Of a DNA stretch of 64,000 nt, positions 26,311 through 35,094 are shown one piece after another. This DNA comes from Magnetofaba australis IT-1. GTDB lineage: Bacteria > Pseudomonadota > Magnetococcia > Magnetococcales > Magnetococcaceae. The stretch is from positions 291,001-355,000 of the forward strand of contig NZ_LVJN01000020.1 of assembly GCF_002109495.1 (NCBI RefSeq), given 5' to 3'. Numbering within the stretch: position 1 is the stretch's first letter; every line of letters starts with the position of its first letter. The position numbers and the translations under genes are program-made. Under the pieces are notes generated by a model. The model did not search any database. It saw nothing but the letters and a program-made list of their open reading frames with translations, and had not been told where the DNA came from.

Positions 26311-27543
26311 TTAAACGGTGAATTGAATCAGATCCTCGGAGATGCGGTTGCCCGCCTCCAGGGTCTGCACCCGTTTGGCCGCCTCTTCGGTGAGTTGGTC
26401 AAATTCGAGAATCTGTTGCGCCATGTGCGGCAGCGCCTCCTGTTTGAAGGTGGAGATTTTGTCAAACGCCTCAAAGATGTTGGCGAAGGCTTCGCGCATG
26501 GCGGTTTGTGAGAGCTGCCCCTTGGCGGCCTCCTCCAGGATCTCGGCGCCTTGATGATTGAGCATCTGCGCGGTGGAAGCGAGCAGATTGTTGGTGGTGG
26601 CGTTGAGGGCCTGGGTGGCGCGCAGCACCAGCTTTTGATTGCTCAACGCCAGGGCTACGGAGACGGCGATGCGCAGGGCGTCTACGGTGACATGCAGGGC
26701 GCGATCCACGCCGCGCATCAGCTCCTTGTTGGTGCGGATGAGAATGTCGCAACTGGCCGACCCCTGGATGTTGACCAGCACCCGTTGCTGCAGATCCTGG
26801 GTGCGCTGACGCAGGGTGAAGAGGATCTCGTCCTGGAGAAATTTGACCTGCTCGGGGTCGGTGATTTTGCCCGCGTCGATGCGCTCGGAGAGGCGTTGGT
26901 CGATGGCCATGAGCACTTTGACCTGACGCGTCAGATCCAACGCCACCTGCCAATATTCGGTGCGATCCTGCTGCAATGTGGTGGTGTCCCGCTCCAGCAC
27001 CTCGCGACCGCGCTTGACCTCCTCGACGATGTCATTGATCACCGCATCGGCGCTCTCGTAGCGCTCGAAGTACTCTTTGACCTTGTTGCCCATGGGGATG
27101 AAGCCCAGCAGCCGCCGCGCCGCCTGCTTGGGATTGGTGAAGTCGATCCCCGCCGGGTTGAGGCTCTCCACCTGCGAACGCAGGTTGGACAGGGCGCTGG
27201 CCACCGGCCCGCCATCCTCGGTGTCCTTGCGCAGAGTCCCCATGCGCTGTTGCAGCATCTTGCTGCGGTGCATGGCGTTCTTCTCAGTGGAGAAACCGGC
27301 CCCGGCCACGGCGTTGACCAGGGATTCGCGCGCCGCCGAGTCGTTGAGGTCGGTATCCAGAAAACGCTGGATCACCTCATCGGCGCGGTCGAACAGAGGG
27401 GCGTCGGTTTGAGGGTCGAGCTGCAGATCATGGGGATTGACCTGGGCTGTGAGCGCGCCCTTGATCTGGCCGATGTCCAGAGAGAGCGGCGCGGCCAGAT
27501 GCGGCGGGGTGGGCGCGGGCGCAAAGGGGTTGGTGGCGGACAT
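26311..27543 (-). CDS. TelA/YaaN toxic-anion-resistance family protein
   Basis: 410 residues, a soluble helical coiled-coil-rich protein of the TelA (COG3853) family. LNPAGIDFTNPKQAARRLLGFIPMG and the downstream ESADAVINDIVEEVKRGREVLERD are family hallmarks. TelA is linked to tellurite and other envelope stresses; its biochemical role is unclear, but it is regularly paired with XpaC-like membrane proteins, as here (25 bp apart). It is probably cytosolic and membrane-associated. It may be the last gene of the leftward set that starts at 32611. Confidence 0.88.
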   Translation of the reverse strand: MSATNPFAPAPTPPHLAAPLSLDIGQIKGALTAQVNPHDLQLDPQTDAPLFDRADEVIQRFLDTDLNDSAARESLVNAVAGAGFSTEKNAMHRSKMLQQRMGTLRKDTEDGGPVASALSNLRSQVESLNPAGIDFTNPKQAARRLLGFIPMGNKVKEYFERYESADAVINDIVEEVKRGREVLERDTTTLQQDRTEYWQVALDLTRQVKVLMAIDQRLSERIDAGKITDPEQVKFLQDEILFTLRQRTQDLQQRVLVNIQGSASCDILIRTNKELMRGVDRALHVTVDALRIAVSVALALSNQKLVLRATQALNATTNNLLASTAQMLNHQGAEILEEAAKGQLSQTAMREAFANIFEAFDKISTFKQEALPHMAQQILEFDQLTEEAAKRVQTLEAGNRISEDLIQFTV

Positions 27544-27567
27544 GGGGCGGTCTCCTGAAAATTTGGT

Positions 27568-28428
27568 TTATGAAATCGTGCGGTCGTGAACTTGATACAG
27601 GTGCGAACGCTCCGCCAGCGCCGCCAGTTCGGTCATGGCGGTCTCCATGTCGATGGCGGCGCGGCCCTGACGGGTGCGGATATTGGCCAGCTTGACGGCG
27701 GTGAGATCCAGCGCAGTCATGGCCTGTTCATTGACCCGGGAGATCTCCAGCGCGGTCTCCTGGGATTTGTGCAGCAGCGCCATGCGCGCCAGCAGCGCGG
27801 CGACATCGCCTTCGGCAGGGGGCTCCTGGCCCTCGCTGTAGCCCAGTTCGTCCAGGCGTCGCTGAATGTAGGCCGGGTCGATGCTGCGCACGCTCAACAG
27901 CACCGAGGCGACATCCTCCAGGCGGTCCAGCGCCGCCAGATGCACCTGCTCGGCCATGCCCAGATAGCGGCTGTAGGTGATCTCCTGGGGCGAGAATTTG
28001 CTCTCAAGCACCTGTTTGAGGCTGCTGAATTTGGCGTCCAACTTATCCAGTTGCTCCACCCCCGCCAGATAGTTCAGCTCGGTGAGGGTTTGGCGCAGAC
28101 GCTTGGGCGCCTCCAGCCGGTGGGCGCGGCGCTGTTCGTGCAGCGCGGCCAGATAGTGGTGGGCGTTGGCGTTGTGGCGCACGGAGATCTGCACGCCCCA
28201 ATAGGACAATCCGCCCACCACGCCCAGGCCGCAGGCGATCCACCCTTCGGCCAGGGAAAACAGCGCCCCGGCCACGCCGCCAAGGATGCCGATGACCAGC
28301 GGATAGAGCGTCCACGGGCTCTGCGCGGCGTTGCGGATTACCGCGCGACGGATCGCCTGTGGGCTGTAGTCGGCGATGGCGAGCGGCGCAGGATGGGCGA
28401 CGCTGGGCAGCTGCGCGTCGTCACTCAT
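27568..28428 (-). CDS. XpaC-like membrane protein
   Basis: 286 residues. Residues about 35-75 form a membrane hairpin (YPLVIGILGGVAGALFSLAEG, then CGLGVVGGLSYWGV). The rest is helical (YLAALHEQRRAHRLEAPKRLR, LNYLAGVEQLDKLDAKFSSL). This resembles the 5-bromo-4-chloroindolyl-phosphate-hydrolysis (XpaC) family that accompanies TelA/YaaN in many bacteria; no catalytic residues are evident. Its ATG overlaps the stop of the upstream gene (ATGA at 28425-28430), so the two are translationally coupled. Confidence 0.75.
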   Translation of the reverse strand: MSDDAQLPSVAHPAPLAIADYSPQAIRRAVIRNAAQSPWTLYPLVIGILGGVAGALFSLAEGWIACGLGVVGGLSYWGVQISVRHNANAHHYLAALHEQRRAHRLEAPKRLRQTLTELNYLAGVEQLDKLDAKFSSLKQVLESKFSPQEITYSRYLGMAEQVHLAALDRLEDVASVLLSVRSIDPAYIQRRLDELGYSEGQEPPAEGDVAALLARMALLHKSQETALEISRVNEQAMTALDLTAVKLANIRTRQGRAAIDMETAMTELAALAERSHLYQVHDRTIS

Positions 28429-29996
28429 CAGAAGGACTCCTGCTTGAGCACCAGAGTCACCCGCGACTGGCGATCGCGCCAGGCGCGAAACTTCTCGCCC
28501 GGCTGACGCGCCAACGGCTGGCTGGCGCCATAACCGACGCTGCGCACCCGATCCGGGTCCAGCCCGTAGGCGACCCGCAGGTAGCGGGTGACGGCGTCGG
28601 CGCGCTGTTGACTGAGCTTGAGGTTGGCCGCTTCGTCGCCGCCGGGTTTGGCGTGGCCCTGGATCTCAATGCGGAAGCCTGGATAGCTGCGCAGGGCGTC
28701 GGCGGCCTGATCCAACTGCTGTTTGTCGGCCAGATCCAGCAGCGCGGTTCCCGATTGGAACAGAATGGGCCGCACTTTGAGCGCCCCGACTTCGCGCAGG
28801 CGCTCCCAGGCTTGGGTGGTGAGTGGGGCGAACTCCGCCTCCAGCGAGGACTTCTCCCGCGTGGGTAGGAAGTTTGCGGCGGCGGGAGCGGGGCCCGCCT
28901 GTTGCTGATAGAGCTGACGCAGCAGATCGGAGTTGAGAATGCCGCGCGGATCCTGGCCGGGCAGAGGATTGCCGCTGATGTCGCCAAACTCCTGTAGAAT
29001 CTTCAGTGTGCGTTCAATGGTTTCGAACAGGCCATAGGTGGGGGTCACGCCGCCTTGGGCGACGCCGAACCACTGGGTGGCGTTCTGCGGCAGGGAGATC
29101 CAGCGCACCCCTTCGAGCATGCGTTTGGCCACATCCGGCGTGACCCCGGCGTAGGCGGCGGCATCGGCGTGGCGCTCAGTGGGGTGCTGGCGATAGTGGG
29201 CCAGGGTCTGGAAGGCGTTATCCAGCAGACGCCGCACGGCGTCGCCGTTACGCGCCAAAAAGTCGCGATTGACGATGAGGATATCCACGATGAGCTTGTC
29301 GGTCTGGTCGCTGCCCAGCAGTTTGACCATGCCCGGTTGGCTCAGCGCCTTGCTTACGTCCGGCTCCCACAACGCCGCCACCTGCGCTTTGCCATCCAGC
29401 AGCGCTTTGAGAGCGTCGGAGGAGCCGTTGGACTCCACCCGCCATCCGCTGTCCTTGCGGCGGAACAGGGGGATGTCGAAGTGCACCCCCACCGCTTTGA
29501 GCAGGTGGTGGCTGGGGGAGTCCGGGGTGAACGCCACTTTGAGATCCTGGCGCTCTTTGAGTTGAGTCAGATTGGGCGCTGCGGTCTGCCGCGCCACAAT
29601 GGCGTCGCCGCCCTGGCTCTCATCCACTACGGCGATGATCACCCCAGGGTAGTTGACGGCCATGCCCCCCAACAGATAGGCGTCCACCGTGGCCACGGCG
29701 AGATCCAACTCGCCCCGGGCCAGTTTTTCAAAGCGATGGGCGTAGTCGGCCTTGTCGTCCACGCAGTCCAGTTTATAGCCGTCGGCCAGCATCAACTGGC
29801 GCATGCGGGGGCTGCACAGAGGGAAGTAGCCGATGAAATTGTCCATCCCCAGGGTCAACGCGCCCTTGGCGCGGGAGGCGTCGCTGGTGGCGGTGACCTG
29901 ACGTCCGCTCTGGAACTGATTCCAGCCATACAGCCCCGCCAGCACAGCCAGTCCGATCAGCAGCAGCCACAAGGCTCCCTTGGCGCTGGTGTTCAT
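28428..29996 (-). CDS. periplasmic binding domain-OmpA fusion, copy 1
   Basis: 522 residues. One membrane anchor (about 8-25, LWLLLIGLAVLAGLYGW), a type-2 solute-binding domain related to NitT/TauT binding proteins (about 45-330; LTLGMDNFIGYFPLCSPRM), then a C-terminal OmpA-like peptidoglycan-binding domain (about 400-520; EIQGHAKPGGDEAANLKLSQ, SVGYGASQPLA). The fusion would hold a ligand-binding module at the cell wall from the inner membrane. It is translationally coupled to the XpaC-like gene and has a diverged homologue at 30851-32611. The ligand is unknown. Confidence 0.84.
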   Translation of the reverse strand: MNTSAKGALWLLLIGLAVLAGLYGWNQFQSGRQVTATSDASRAKGALTLGMDNFIGYFPLCSPRMRQLMLADGYKLDCVDDKADYAHRFEKLARGELDLAVATVDAYLLGGMAVNYPGVIIAVVDESQGGDAIVARQTAAPNLTQLKERQDLKVAFTPDSPSHHLLKAVGVHFDIPLFRRKDSGWRVESNGSSDALKALLDGKAQVAALWEPDVSKALSQPGMVKLLGSDQTDKLIVDILIVNRDFLARNGDAVRRLLDNAFQTLAHYRQHPTERHADAAAYAGVTPDVAKRMLEGVRWISLPQNATQWFGVAQGGVTPTYGLFETIERTLKILQEFGDISGNPLPGQDPRGILNSDLLRQLYQQQAGPAPAAANFLPTREKSSLEAEFAPLTTQAWERLREVGALKVRPILFQSGTALLDLADKQQLDQAADALRSYPGFRIEIQGHAKPGGDEAANLKLSQQRADAVTRYLRVAYGLDPDRVRSVGYGASQPLARQPGEKFRAWRDRQSRVTLVLKQESF

Positions 29997-30047
29997 CGCA
30001 TGCGCTCCTGTGTCAAATTCCGCTGTGCGTCCATGATCCGTGCGGGC

Positions 30048-30836
30048 TCACTGGAACTGGGTGACGGTAAAGTCAGGCGTTTCCGCCTGCACCGCTTTGA
30101 GCCCCTCAGCCAACTGCTCGGGATTGTCCGCCGTATAGTAGCGCGTCACCCCGGGGAGGTTGAGCGAGTGGTCGGGTCCGGTGCAGAAACCGATGACGTG
30201 CAGTTCCACCGGCGACTGTTCGACGATTTCCCGCGCCAGCGGGGCGGGGGTTCCATCCCCGGAGACGCCGTCGGTGATGACGATGAGACGATAGGAGCCG
30301 TAGCCGGTTTGGCGACGCCCCTGTTCGGTCAAGGCGGCATAGGCGAAGGTGATGGCGCCGTTGAGCGGCGTGCCGCCGTCGGCGGCCAGATTATCGACCA
30401 TCTGATTGAAGGCGGCGCGATGGTTGGCGCCATGGCCAAATGGAACCACCATGCGCGCGCTCAGCTCGTGAAACACCGCCATGGCGAGGTTGGCCGATGC
30501 GGGGATTTGCGCAGCAAAGCTCTTAAGCGCCTCGCGCGCCACCGTGAATTTGGTCTCCCAACCAGAACACTCCTTTTTGTTCATGGAGCCGGAGGTGTCC
30601 AGCACCACCAGGTAGTTGTCGGCCAGCAGGTTGTTGGCCAGTTTGGCGGGTTCGGCGTCGCTGCTGGGCCACTCCGATGACCAGGAGCTGTACATGCCGT
30701 CCGGATCCGGATCGGGCGCCGCGGCGGGCGCAGTGGGCGCGGTGTTCGAGGTCTGTTTGGTCGGGTTGAGGTGGTAGAAGATCGCCGCCGCCAGCCCCAC
30801 ACTGATCCACAGAAGAAGCCGTTTGAGTGTCGTCAT
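30048..30836 (-). CDS. membrane-anchored VWA-domain protein
   Basis: 262 residues. An N-terminal anchor (MTTLKRLLLWISVGLAAAIF) and an Ala/Pro-rich linker precede a von Willebrand A domain (about 75-245). The MIDAS is complete: VVLDTSGSM, the Thr in DGGTPLNGA and the acid in VITDGVSGDG. It probably assembles metal-dependent protein contacts in the periplasm. It lies 15 bp after one OmpA/binding-protein fusion and before the other, consistent with one complex. The start at 30836 is chosen for the anchor segment; a 30-residue upstream extension is unlikely. Confidence 0.84.
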   Translation of the reverse strand: MTTLKRLLLWISVGLAAAIFYHLNPTKQTSNTAPTAPAAAPDPDPDGMYSSWSSEWPSSDAEPAKLANNLLADNYLVVLDTSGSMNKKECSGWETKFTVAREALKSFAAQIPASANLAMAVFHELSARMVVPFGHGANHRAAFNQMVDNLAADGGTPLNGAITFAYAALTEQGRRQTGYGSYRLIVITDGVSGDGTPAPLAREIVEQSPVELHVIGFCTGPDHSLNLPGVTRYYTADNPEQLAEGLKAVQAETPDFTVTQFQ

Positions 30837-30850
30837 CGCTTCTCTCCTTA

Positions 30851-32611
30851 TTACAGGGGTTGGAAGACGTTGGACTCGGCTTCGACCTGGATGATCTTGA
30901 ACACCACCCGGCGTGTGGCGTCCCACTCCTGTTTATTGCGCGGCGCACAGTTGAGATTGATGTCTCCCGAGGCGTTGTGGGTGCACTGGGCCGTATTGGG
31001 TTTGGAGACGCCGTGGCCGGTAACGCCAAACTGGCTGGCGTCCAGGGTGGTCCCTTGGGCGTTGGCGTGGGCGATGAGGCTGTCCTTGACCGCATTGGCG
31101 CGGCTAAATGAGAGGTTTTTGGCGGCTTGCCGCAGACGGTTCAGCACCACCGTCGACGCGCCTTTTTTCTTCTGTCGCAAATAGCCCAGCGGATCGCTGT
31201 GCCCCTCCACCGTGAGCAGCGCGCCGCCGTAGGTGGAGGCCAGCTGAATCGCCTTGTCATACGCCTGTTGGTAGCTCTGCGCTGGGAACTGGTTCTGGTT
31301 GGGCTGGAAGTAGATCTCAAAGCTGAACAGCACCCCATCCTCATCGGCCTGGGTGCGTCCGCGCCGCTCCATCAACTGCGCCACGGCGGCGGTATCGAAG
31401 CGCGGCAGCGTCACGTTGCGGGTATCGGAGAGCCCTTTGGCCAGCGCGGCATAGTCCCACTTTGCCTGTTGCAGCGGGGTGGATTTGCGCAGCAGCCCCA
31501 ACGCCTTGAATGAGGATTGAATCTCCTTGTCCAGATGTTCGAACCCGCGCGGATATTGCGGGTCGCCAAAGAAGCTCACATTGCCGCGATAGCCCGCCAT
31601 CTCGGCGTCGGCCACCATGGCGGCGGCGTCATCCACCGCCGCGGCGCTGTCCAGCAGCAGATCCGCCGCCGGGGCCAGGGCGCGGCGCCAGGCGGCGGCG
31701 TTGGATTTCGCCAGTTGCGCCATCTGCTCTTCTGCGCGCAGCAGCGCATTCACAAAGCCCTGCACCTTGGCGCGGTTCTGTTGCAGATAGTCGGCGCGCA
31801 CGGCGTAGACATCGGCGATGATGCGGTTGGCGGTTTTGGTGGAGAGTAGAATGTGCGCCCCGCGCACCGAATCCTCGGCGCCGGCGCCCACCTGGCCGCC
31901 GCTGGTCAGCGCCAGGGCTTCGGGGATGATGACGAAGGCGGCGTCAACGGAACTATCTTCCCGGAATGCGCGGGAGGGGGAGACCGAGTTGTCATCCAGT
32001 TGCAGCAGATCGCGCACCCACTTGATGCGCACGTCATCCACCGTCAAACCGGCGTCTTTCAGGATGGTGGTCAGGTAGTCCACATGGGGCCCGTAGGCTT
32101 GCACGGCGATGGTCTTGCCACGCAGATCCTTGGGCGAACGGATGCCCTGTTTGACCACCAGTGCGTCGCCCCCCGCCGACCAGGAGAGTTGATAGATCAC
32201 CACCGGCTTGGCGCCGGGATCCTTGGACAGCGCCTCCGTGGCCATGCCCACCATACCCAGCGTGCCGCGCAGGAAGGGCGTTCTGCAGGCGAGGTAATCG
32301 TCCAACTGTTGGGTGAACTGGTCCTGCCGGTAGAGGGAGAAGGAGAGCCCGGCGCGGTCGAATGGGCTTCCTGGAGCGGTTTGTTTGGCGTTGCCGTTGG
32401 CCAGGGAGGTGGCCACATCGGCGCCCCAGGCGATGGTGGGCAGGGGGAGGGTTTTCCCTAAGCGGCAATCCCGCGCCGCCGCAGTCACAACCTCACGCAG
32501 CGGTTTGGGGTGTTCATAGGAGAGCGCCCAGGCGTCGGAGACAACCAACAAGCCAAGGAGTGCAAGGAGGGCGTAAGGGGATCTGCGGGTAAGAAGTCGG
32601 CGATGATGCAT
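30851..32611 (-). CDS. periplasmic binding domain-OmpA fusion, copy 2
   Basis: 586 residues. A signal peptide (ending VVSDAWALS) leads to a solute-binding domain (about 35-350; PTIAWGADVATSLANGNAK, LRGKTIAVQAYGPHVDYLTT). A C-terminal OmpA-like domain follows (about 440-570; FSFEIYFQPNQNQFPAQ, LTVEGHSDPLGYL, NLSFSRANAVKDSL). It is the first gene of the leftward set with VWA, copy 1, XpaC-like and TelA. Unlike copy 1 it has a cleavable signal, so it may be free in the periplasm yet wall-bound. The gap upstream (32612-32918) holds no convincing gene; its AT-rich stretch likely includes the promoter. Confidence 0.84.
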   Translation of the reverse strand: MHHRRLLTRRSPYALLALLGLLVVSDAWALSYEHPKPLREVVTAAARDCRLGKTLPLPTIAWGADVATSLANGNAKQTAPGSPFDRAGLSFSLYRQDQFTQQLDDYLACRTPFLRGTLGMVGMATEALSKDPGAKPVVIYQLSWSAGGDALVVKQGIRSPKDLRGKTIAVQAYGPHVDYLTTILKDAGLTVDDVRIKWVRDLLQLDDNSVSPSRAFREDSSVDAAFVIIPEALALTSGGQVGAGAEDSVRGAHILLSTKTANRIIADVYAVRADYLQQNRAKVQGFVNALLRAEEQMAQLAKSNAAAWRRALAPAADLLLDSAAAVDDAAAMVADAEMAGYRGNVSFFGDPQYPRGFEHLDKEIQSSFKALGLLRKSTPLQQAKWDYAALAKGLSDTRNVTLPRFDTAAVAQLMERRGRTQADEDGVLFSFEIYFQPNQNQFPAQSYQQAYDKAIQLASTYGGALLTVEGHSDPLGYLRQKKKGASTVVLNRLRQAAKNLSFSRANAVKDSLIAHANAQGTTLDASQFGVTGHGVSKPNTAQCTHNASGDINLNCAPRNKQEWDATRRVVFKIIQVEAESNVFQPL

Positions 32612-32918
32612 AACTCTCTCCGGCGCAATGAGATGAAATATATAACTCCATTTTTACAGACAAAAATAATGTTATGCAACGAAATCTCCCGTGACGATTC
32701 GGAGAACCAGCGCCTGCAAAAGCATTTGGAATGCGCTGTTATGGAGGCTGGTTGCTCAGACGTTAACTTTTCAAAAGGGGGGCTGCGGCGCGCGGGTGAG
32801 TCAAGGCAAATGAGAGAGGAGAGTCAGAGCGCCGAATAAAATCAGGTATGGTTATACGGCGTTTGGAGCGACTCAACACTGTCGGGCAGACGTGCGGACG
32901 TTCTGTGCCAGGAAAGAA

Positions 32919-32949
32919 AAAGGCCTACGCCGGAGTGACGTAAGCCTTT
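32919..32949 (-). terminator. hairpin beside the tRNA fragment
   Basis: AAGGCCTACG / CGTAAGCCTT (one mismatch), with an A-run on the left that becomes a T-run on the minus strand. It looks like the terminator of a leftward tRNA transcript and probably belonged to the tRNA-Pro locus before the island inserted. Confidence 0.5.
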
Positions 32950-32956
32950 GAACTAA

Positions 32957-33005
32957 AATGGTCGGGTGAATGGATTCGAACCATCGGCCCCTGCCTCCCG
33001 AAGAC
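32957..33005 (-). repeat. tRNA-Pro 3' fragment, distal att site of the island
   Basis: 49 nt identical to 35686-35735 of the intact tRNA-Pro locus apart from one G missing in the acceptor run. It spans the anticodon loop to the encoded CCA. Similarity stops abruptly at 33005. A truncated tRNA 3' part at one end and the complete tRNA at the other is the usual product of tyrosine-recombinase integration into a tRNA gene. Confidence 0.82.
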
Positions 33006-33161
33006 GCAGTTCGTCTGTAACCTATTGAAATTCCATTCGCCAGAATGCGGCCCCATCAGCCAAAATTGCGGATTCTGGGATATCCGCCCCCATGCGGGGC
33101 GAATTGTGGCGCACAGTTTCCCCCACAGGGGGGATGGAATTTTTTGGCCGAAGAGAATTGG

Positions 33162-33190
33162 TTGATCTCCATCTCTTGAGGACTTAAGCT
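33162..33190 (+). promoter_or_regulatory. possible retron promoter
   Basis: TTGATC (33162-33167) and TAAGCT (33185-33190) are 17 bp apart. A start 6-7 nt downstream would fall at 33196, exactly the first base of the a1 repeat. The -10 box is weak. Confidence 0.35.
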
Positions 33191-33195
33191 GAATT

Positions 33196-33335
33196 AGGCT
33201 TACAGGCAGACTTGTTATCATGTTTCGTGATATACGTAACCAATGTTAGGTAGGCTTTGCTCCCTAACGTTCCTTCTGTCAGCTTGGCGTTTCGCTATGC
33301 TGTGCAACGTTCCGCATAGGAGTGCCTGTAAGCCT
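33196..33335 (+). ncRNA. retron msr-msd RNA
   Basis: A perfect 13-bp inverted repeat, AGGCTTACAGGCA (33196-33208, a1) and TGCCTGTAAGCCT (33323-33335, a2), encloses 114 nt directly upstream of the reverse transcriptase. Inside are a 7-bp hairpin with a TTT loop (33216-33232), a second hairpin GTTAGGTAG / CTCCCTAAC (about 33245-33269, one mismatch), and a long msd-type hairpin. That hairpin is AACGTT at 33266-33271 pairing with AACGTT at 33306-33311, around CAGCTTGGCG / CGCTATGCTG (33280-33302). The sequence just inside a1 (AGGCAGACTTGTT) and around a2 (AGGAGTGCCTG) resembles, from memory, E. coli retron Ec67. The branching G and the msDNA end are not determined. Confidence 0.82.
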
Positions 33336-33402
33336 TTTATTTATTTTGGAGTGGGTGATTGAGAAACATTGATAAATTAAAAAAACAGCTTCACTGTCAG
33401 AC

Positions 33403-35082
33403 TTGGCCAGACTTCTAGGGTTTCGGCCAAAGGCACTCTCTTTCCTGCTTTACAAACTGCCTGACAATTCAAAATATACTACCTTCAAAATCCCTAAAAA
33501 AAGTGGGGGAGAGAGAGAAATAAACGCTCCAGATCCTCGACTCAAGGGGTTGCAAAAACGATTAGCAAATCTTTTACAAAACTGTTTCGAAGAAATATAT
33601 GGTCGAGAACGTTACAATCACTCCCTTTCCCACGCTTTCCGAAAAGACCACTCGATTATCACGAATGCAAGAGCACACAAAAACAAGAGGTATGTATTTA
33701 ATATCGATCTGATAGATTTTTTCCCCTCAATTAATTTTGGTAGGGTGCGAGGGTATTTCATCAAGAATACAGATTTCGGTCTTCACCCTAATGTCGCCAC
33801 AGTTATAGCACAGATAGTGTGTTATAATAATGAGCTACCACAAGGTAGTCCAACATCTCCAGTCTTATCGAATTTGATAGGGCATATACTTGACGTAAGG
33901 CTTGTTATTTTAGCCAAAAAGACAAAATGCCAATATTCTCGATATGCAGATGATATAACATTCTCAACAAGAGAAAAACAATTCCCCTCAACTATTGCTA
34001 CTCAAGACGATGCTGGATGTTGGCATCCTAGCAGTAAGCTATTATGTATAATTAGAAAATCAGGATTTGAAGTCAACCATAACAAAACAACAATGCAGCA
34101 CCACGCTTACCGACAAGTTACAACAGGGCTCGTAGTAAATAGGAAAGTCAATATTAAGGCTTCTTACTACCGTCAAGCACGAGCAATGTGTAGCTCGTTG
34201 TTTAAGACGGGAGCTTTCTATATCGGGACAGAAGTTAGGAAGGGGCGCTCAGCCAGCATCAGTGGGAAGGATTTAGGAAGTATTAATGTATTGAGGGGGG
34301 TTCTGTCTCATATTTATAACGTAAAGAGACTCAACGACAAAAGAGATCAGAAGGAACGTTGGGGTAAGCCAACAGCGATCCATAAACTGTACGAGAAGTT
34401 TGTCTTGTTCGAAAAGTTCCATAACTTAAGAAAACCATTAATATTTTGTGAAGGTAAAACGGATAGTGTGTATTTAAAGTGCGCGCTATACTCTTTAGCG
34501 TCAGAGTACCCGGACCTAATACAAGTTTCTAATGGAGAAGTAAATTACGCAATAGATTTTTTTAAGCATTCAAAATCTAACCAAGATCTGTTGCAGTTTT
34601 CAGGCGGCACAGGAGATAGTAGATACCTCATTAAAGACTACAATAAAAAGATGAAACCATTTCTTTGTAAAGGGAAAAGGTTCCCGGTTATTATTCTGGT
34701 TGACAGTGACCAAGGCTCAAAAAAAGTCTTTTCAGCAGCAAAAGAAGTGATTGGCAATAACGAAAATGTAACAGGTGATGAAGATTTCTACTATATAACA
34801 CAAAATCTTTACCTTATAGCACTTCCAAAGATAAACAATGTAAGTAGTGTTGCTATCGAGGATTTTTTTGAAAAAAGTGTAAGGGAAACAAAAATTGATG
34901 GAAAATCACTTGCAAAATCAAATGAATCGGACAATAGAAAATACTACTCTAAGCACATCTTTGCAGAAAAAGTGATTAGGCCGAACAAAGGCAAAATTAA
35001 TTTTGAACGATTCAAAGGTATTTTAGACCGTATATTGAAGGTCATTCAGGATTATGAAAGTAGGAGAGAGACAAAATCCTGA
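33403..35082 (+). CDS. retron reverse transcriptase-TOPRIM fusion (Ec67/Retron-Eco2-like)
   Basis: 559 residues from a TTG at 33403. Retron RT signatures are present: NARAH (88-92), IDLIDFF (101-107), QGSP (147-150), catalytic YADD (181-184) and TTGLVVN (240-246, VTG in most retrons). Residues about 345-540 are a TOPRIM domain with Glu in EGKTD (350-354), GGTGD (401-405) and the acidic DSDQG (434-438), all catalytic positions kept. Length and domain order match Ec67, whose RT and toxic TOPRIM effector are one chain acting in phage defence. The msr-msd lies 67 bases upstream. The true N-terminus probably starts at TTG 33359 behind a GGAG site, in the +1 frame, and joins this frame by a -1 shift at the A7 run 33379-33385 (see findings). 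The gene is AT-rich, unlike its neighbours, and was surely acquired. Confidence 0.92.
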   Translation: MARLLGFRPKALSFLLYKLPDNSKYTTFKIPKKSGGEREINAPDPRLKGLQKRLANLLQNCFEEIYGRERYNHSLSHAFRKDHSIITNARAHKNKRYVFNIDLIDFFPSINFGRVRGYFIKNTDFGLHPNVATVIAQIVCYNNELPQGSPTSPVLSNLIGHILDVRLVILAKKTKCQYSRYADDITFSTREKQFPSTIATQDDAGCWHPSSKLLCIIRKSGFEVNHNKTTMQHHAYRQVTTGLVVNRKVNIKASYYRQARAMCSSLFKTGAFYIGTEVRKGRSASISGKDLGSINVLRGVLSHIYNVKRLNDKRDQKERWGKPTAIHKLYEKFVLFEKFHNLRKPLIFCEGKTDSVYLKCALYSLASEYPDLIQVSNGEVNYAIDFFKHSKSNQDLLQFSGGTGDSRYLIKDYNKKMKPFLCKGKRFPVIILVDSDQGSKKVFSAAKEVIGNNENVTGDEDFYYITQNLYLIALPKINNVSSVAIEDFFEKSVRETKIDGKSLAKSNESDNRKYYSKHIFAEKVIRPNKGKINFERFKGILDRILKVIQDYESRRETKS

Positions 35083-35094
35083 CCTGACCAAGCT

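Noticed and set aside
32510-32839. 109-residue rightward ORF over the start of the OmpA fusion gene
   Set aside because: Overlaps the signal peptide of a well-supported gene and has no recognisable features.
32957-33005. A second tRNA-Pro gene
   Set aside because: Only the 3' part is present; D-arm and 5' acceptor are missing, so it is an att duplication.
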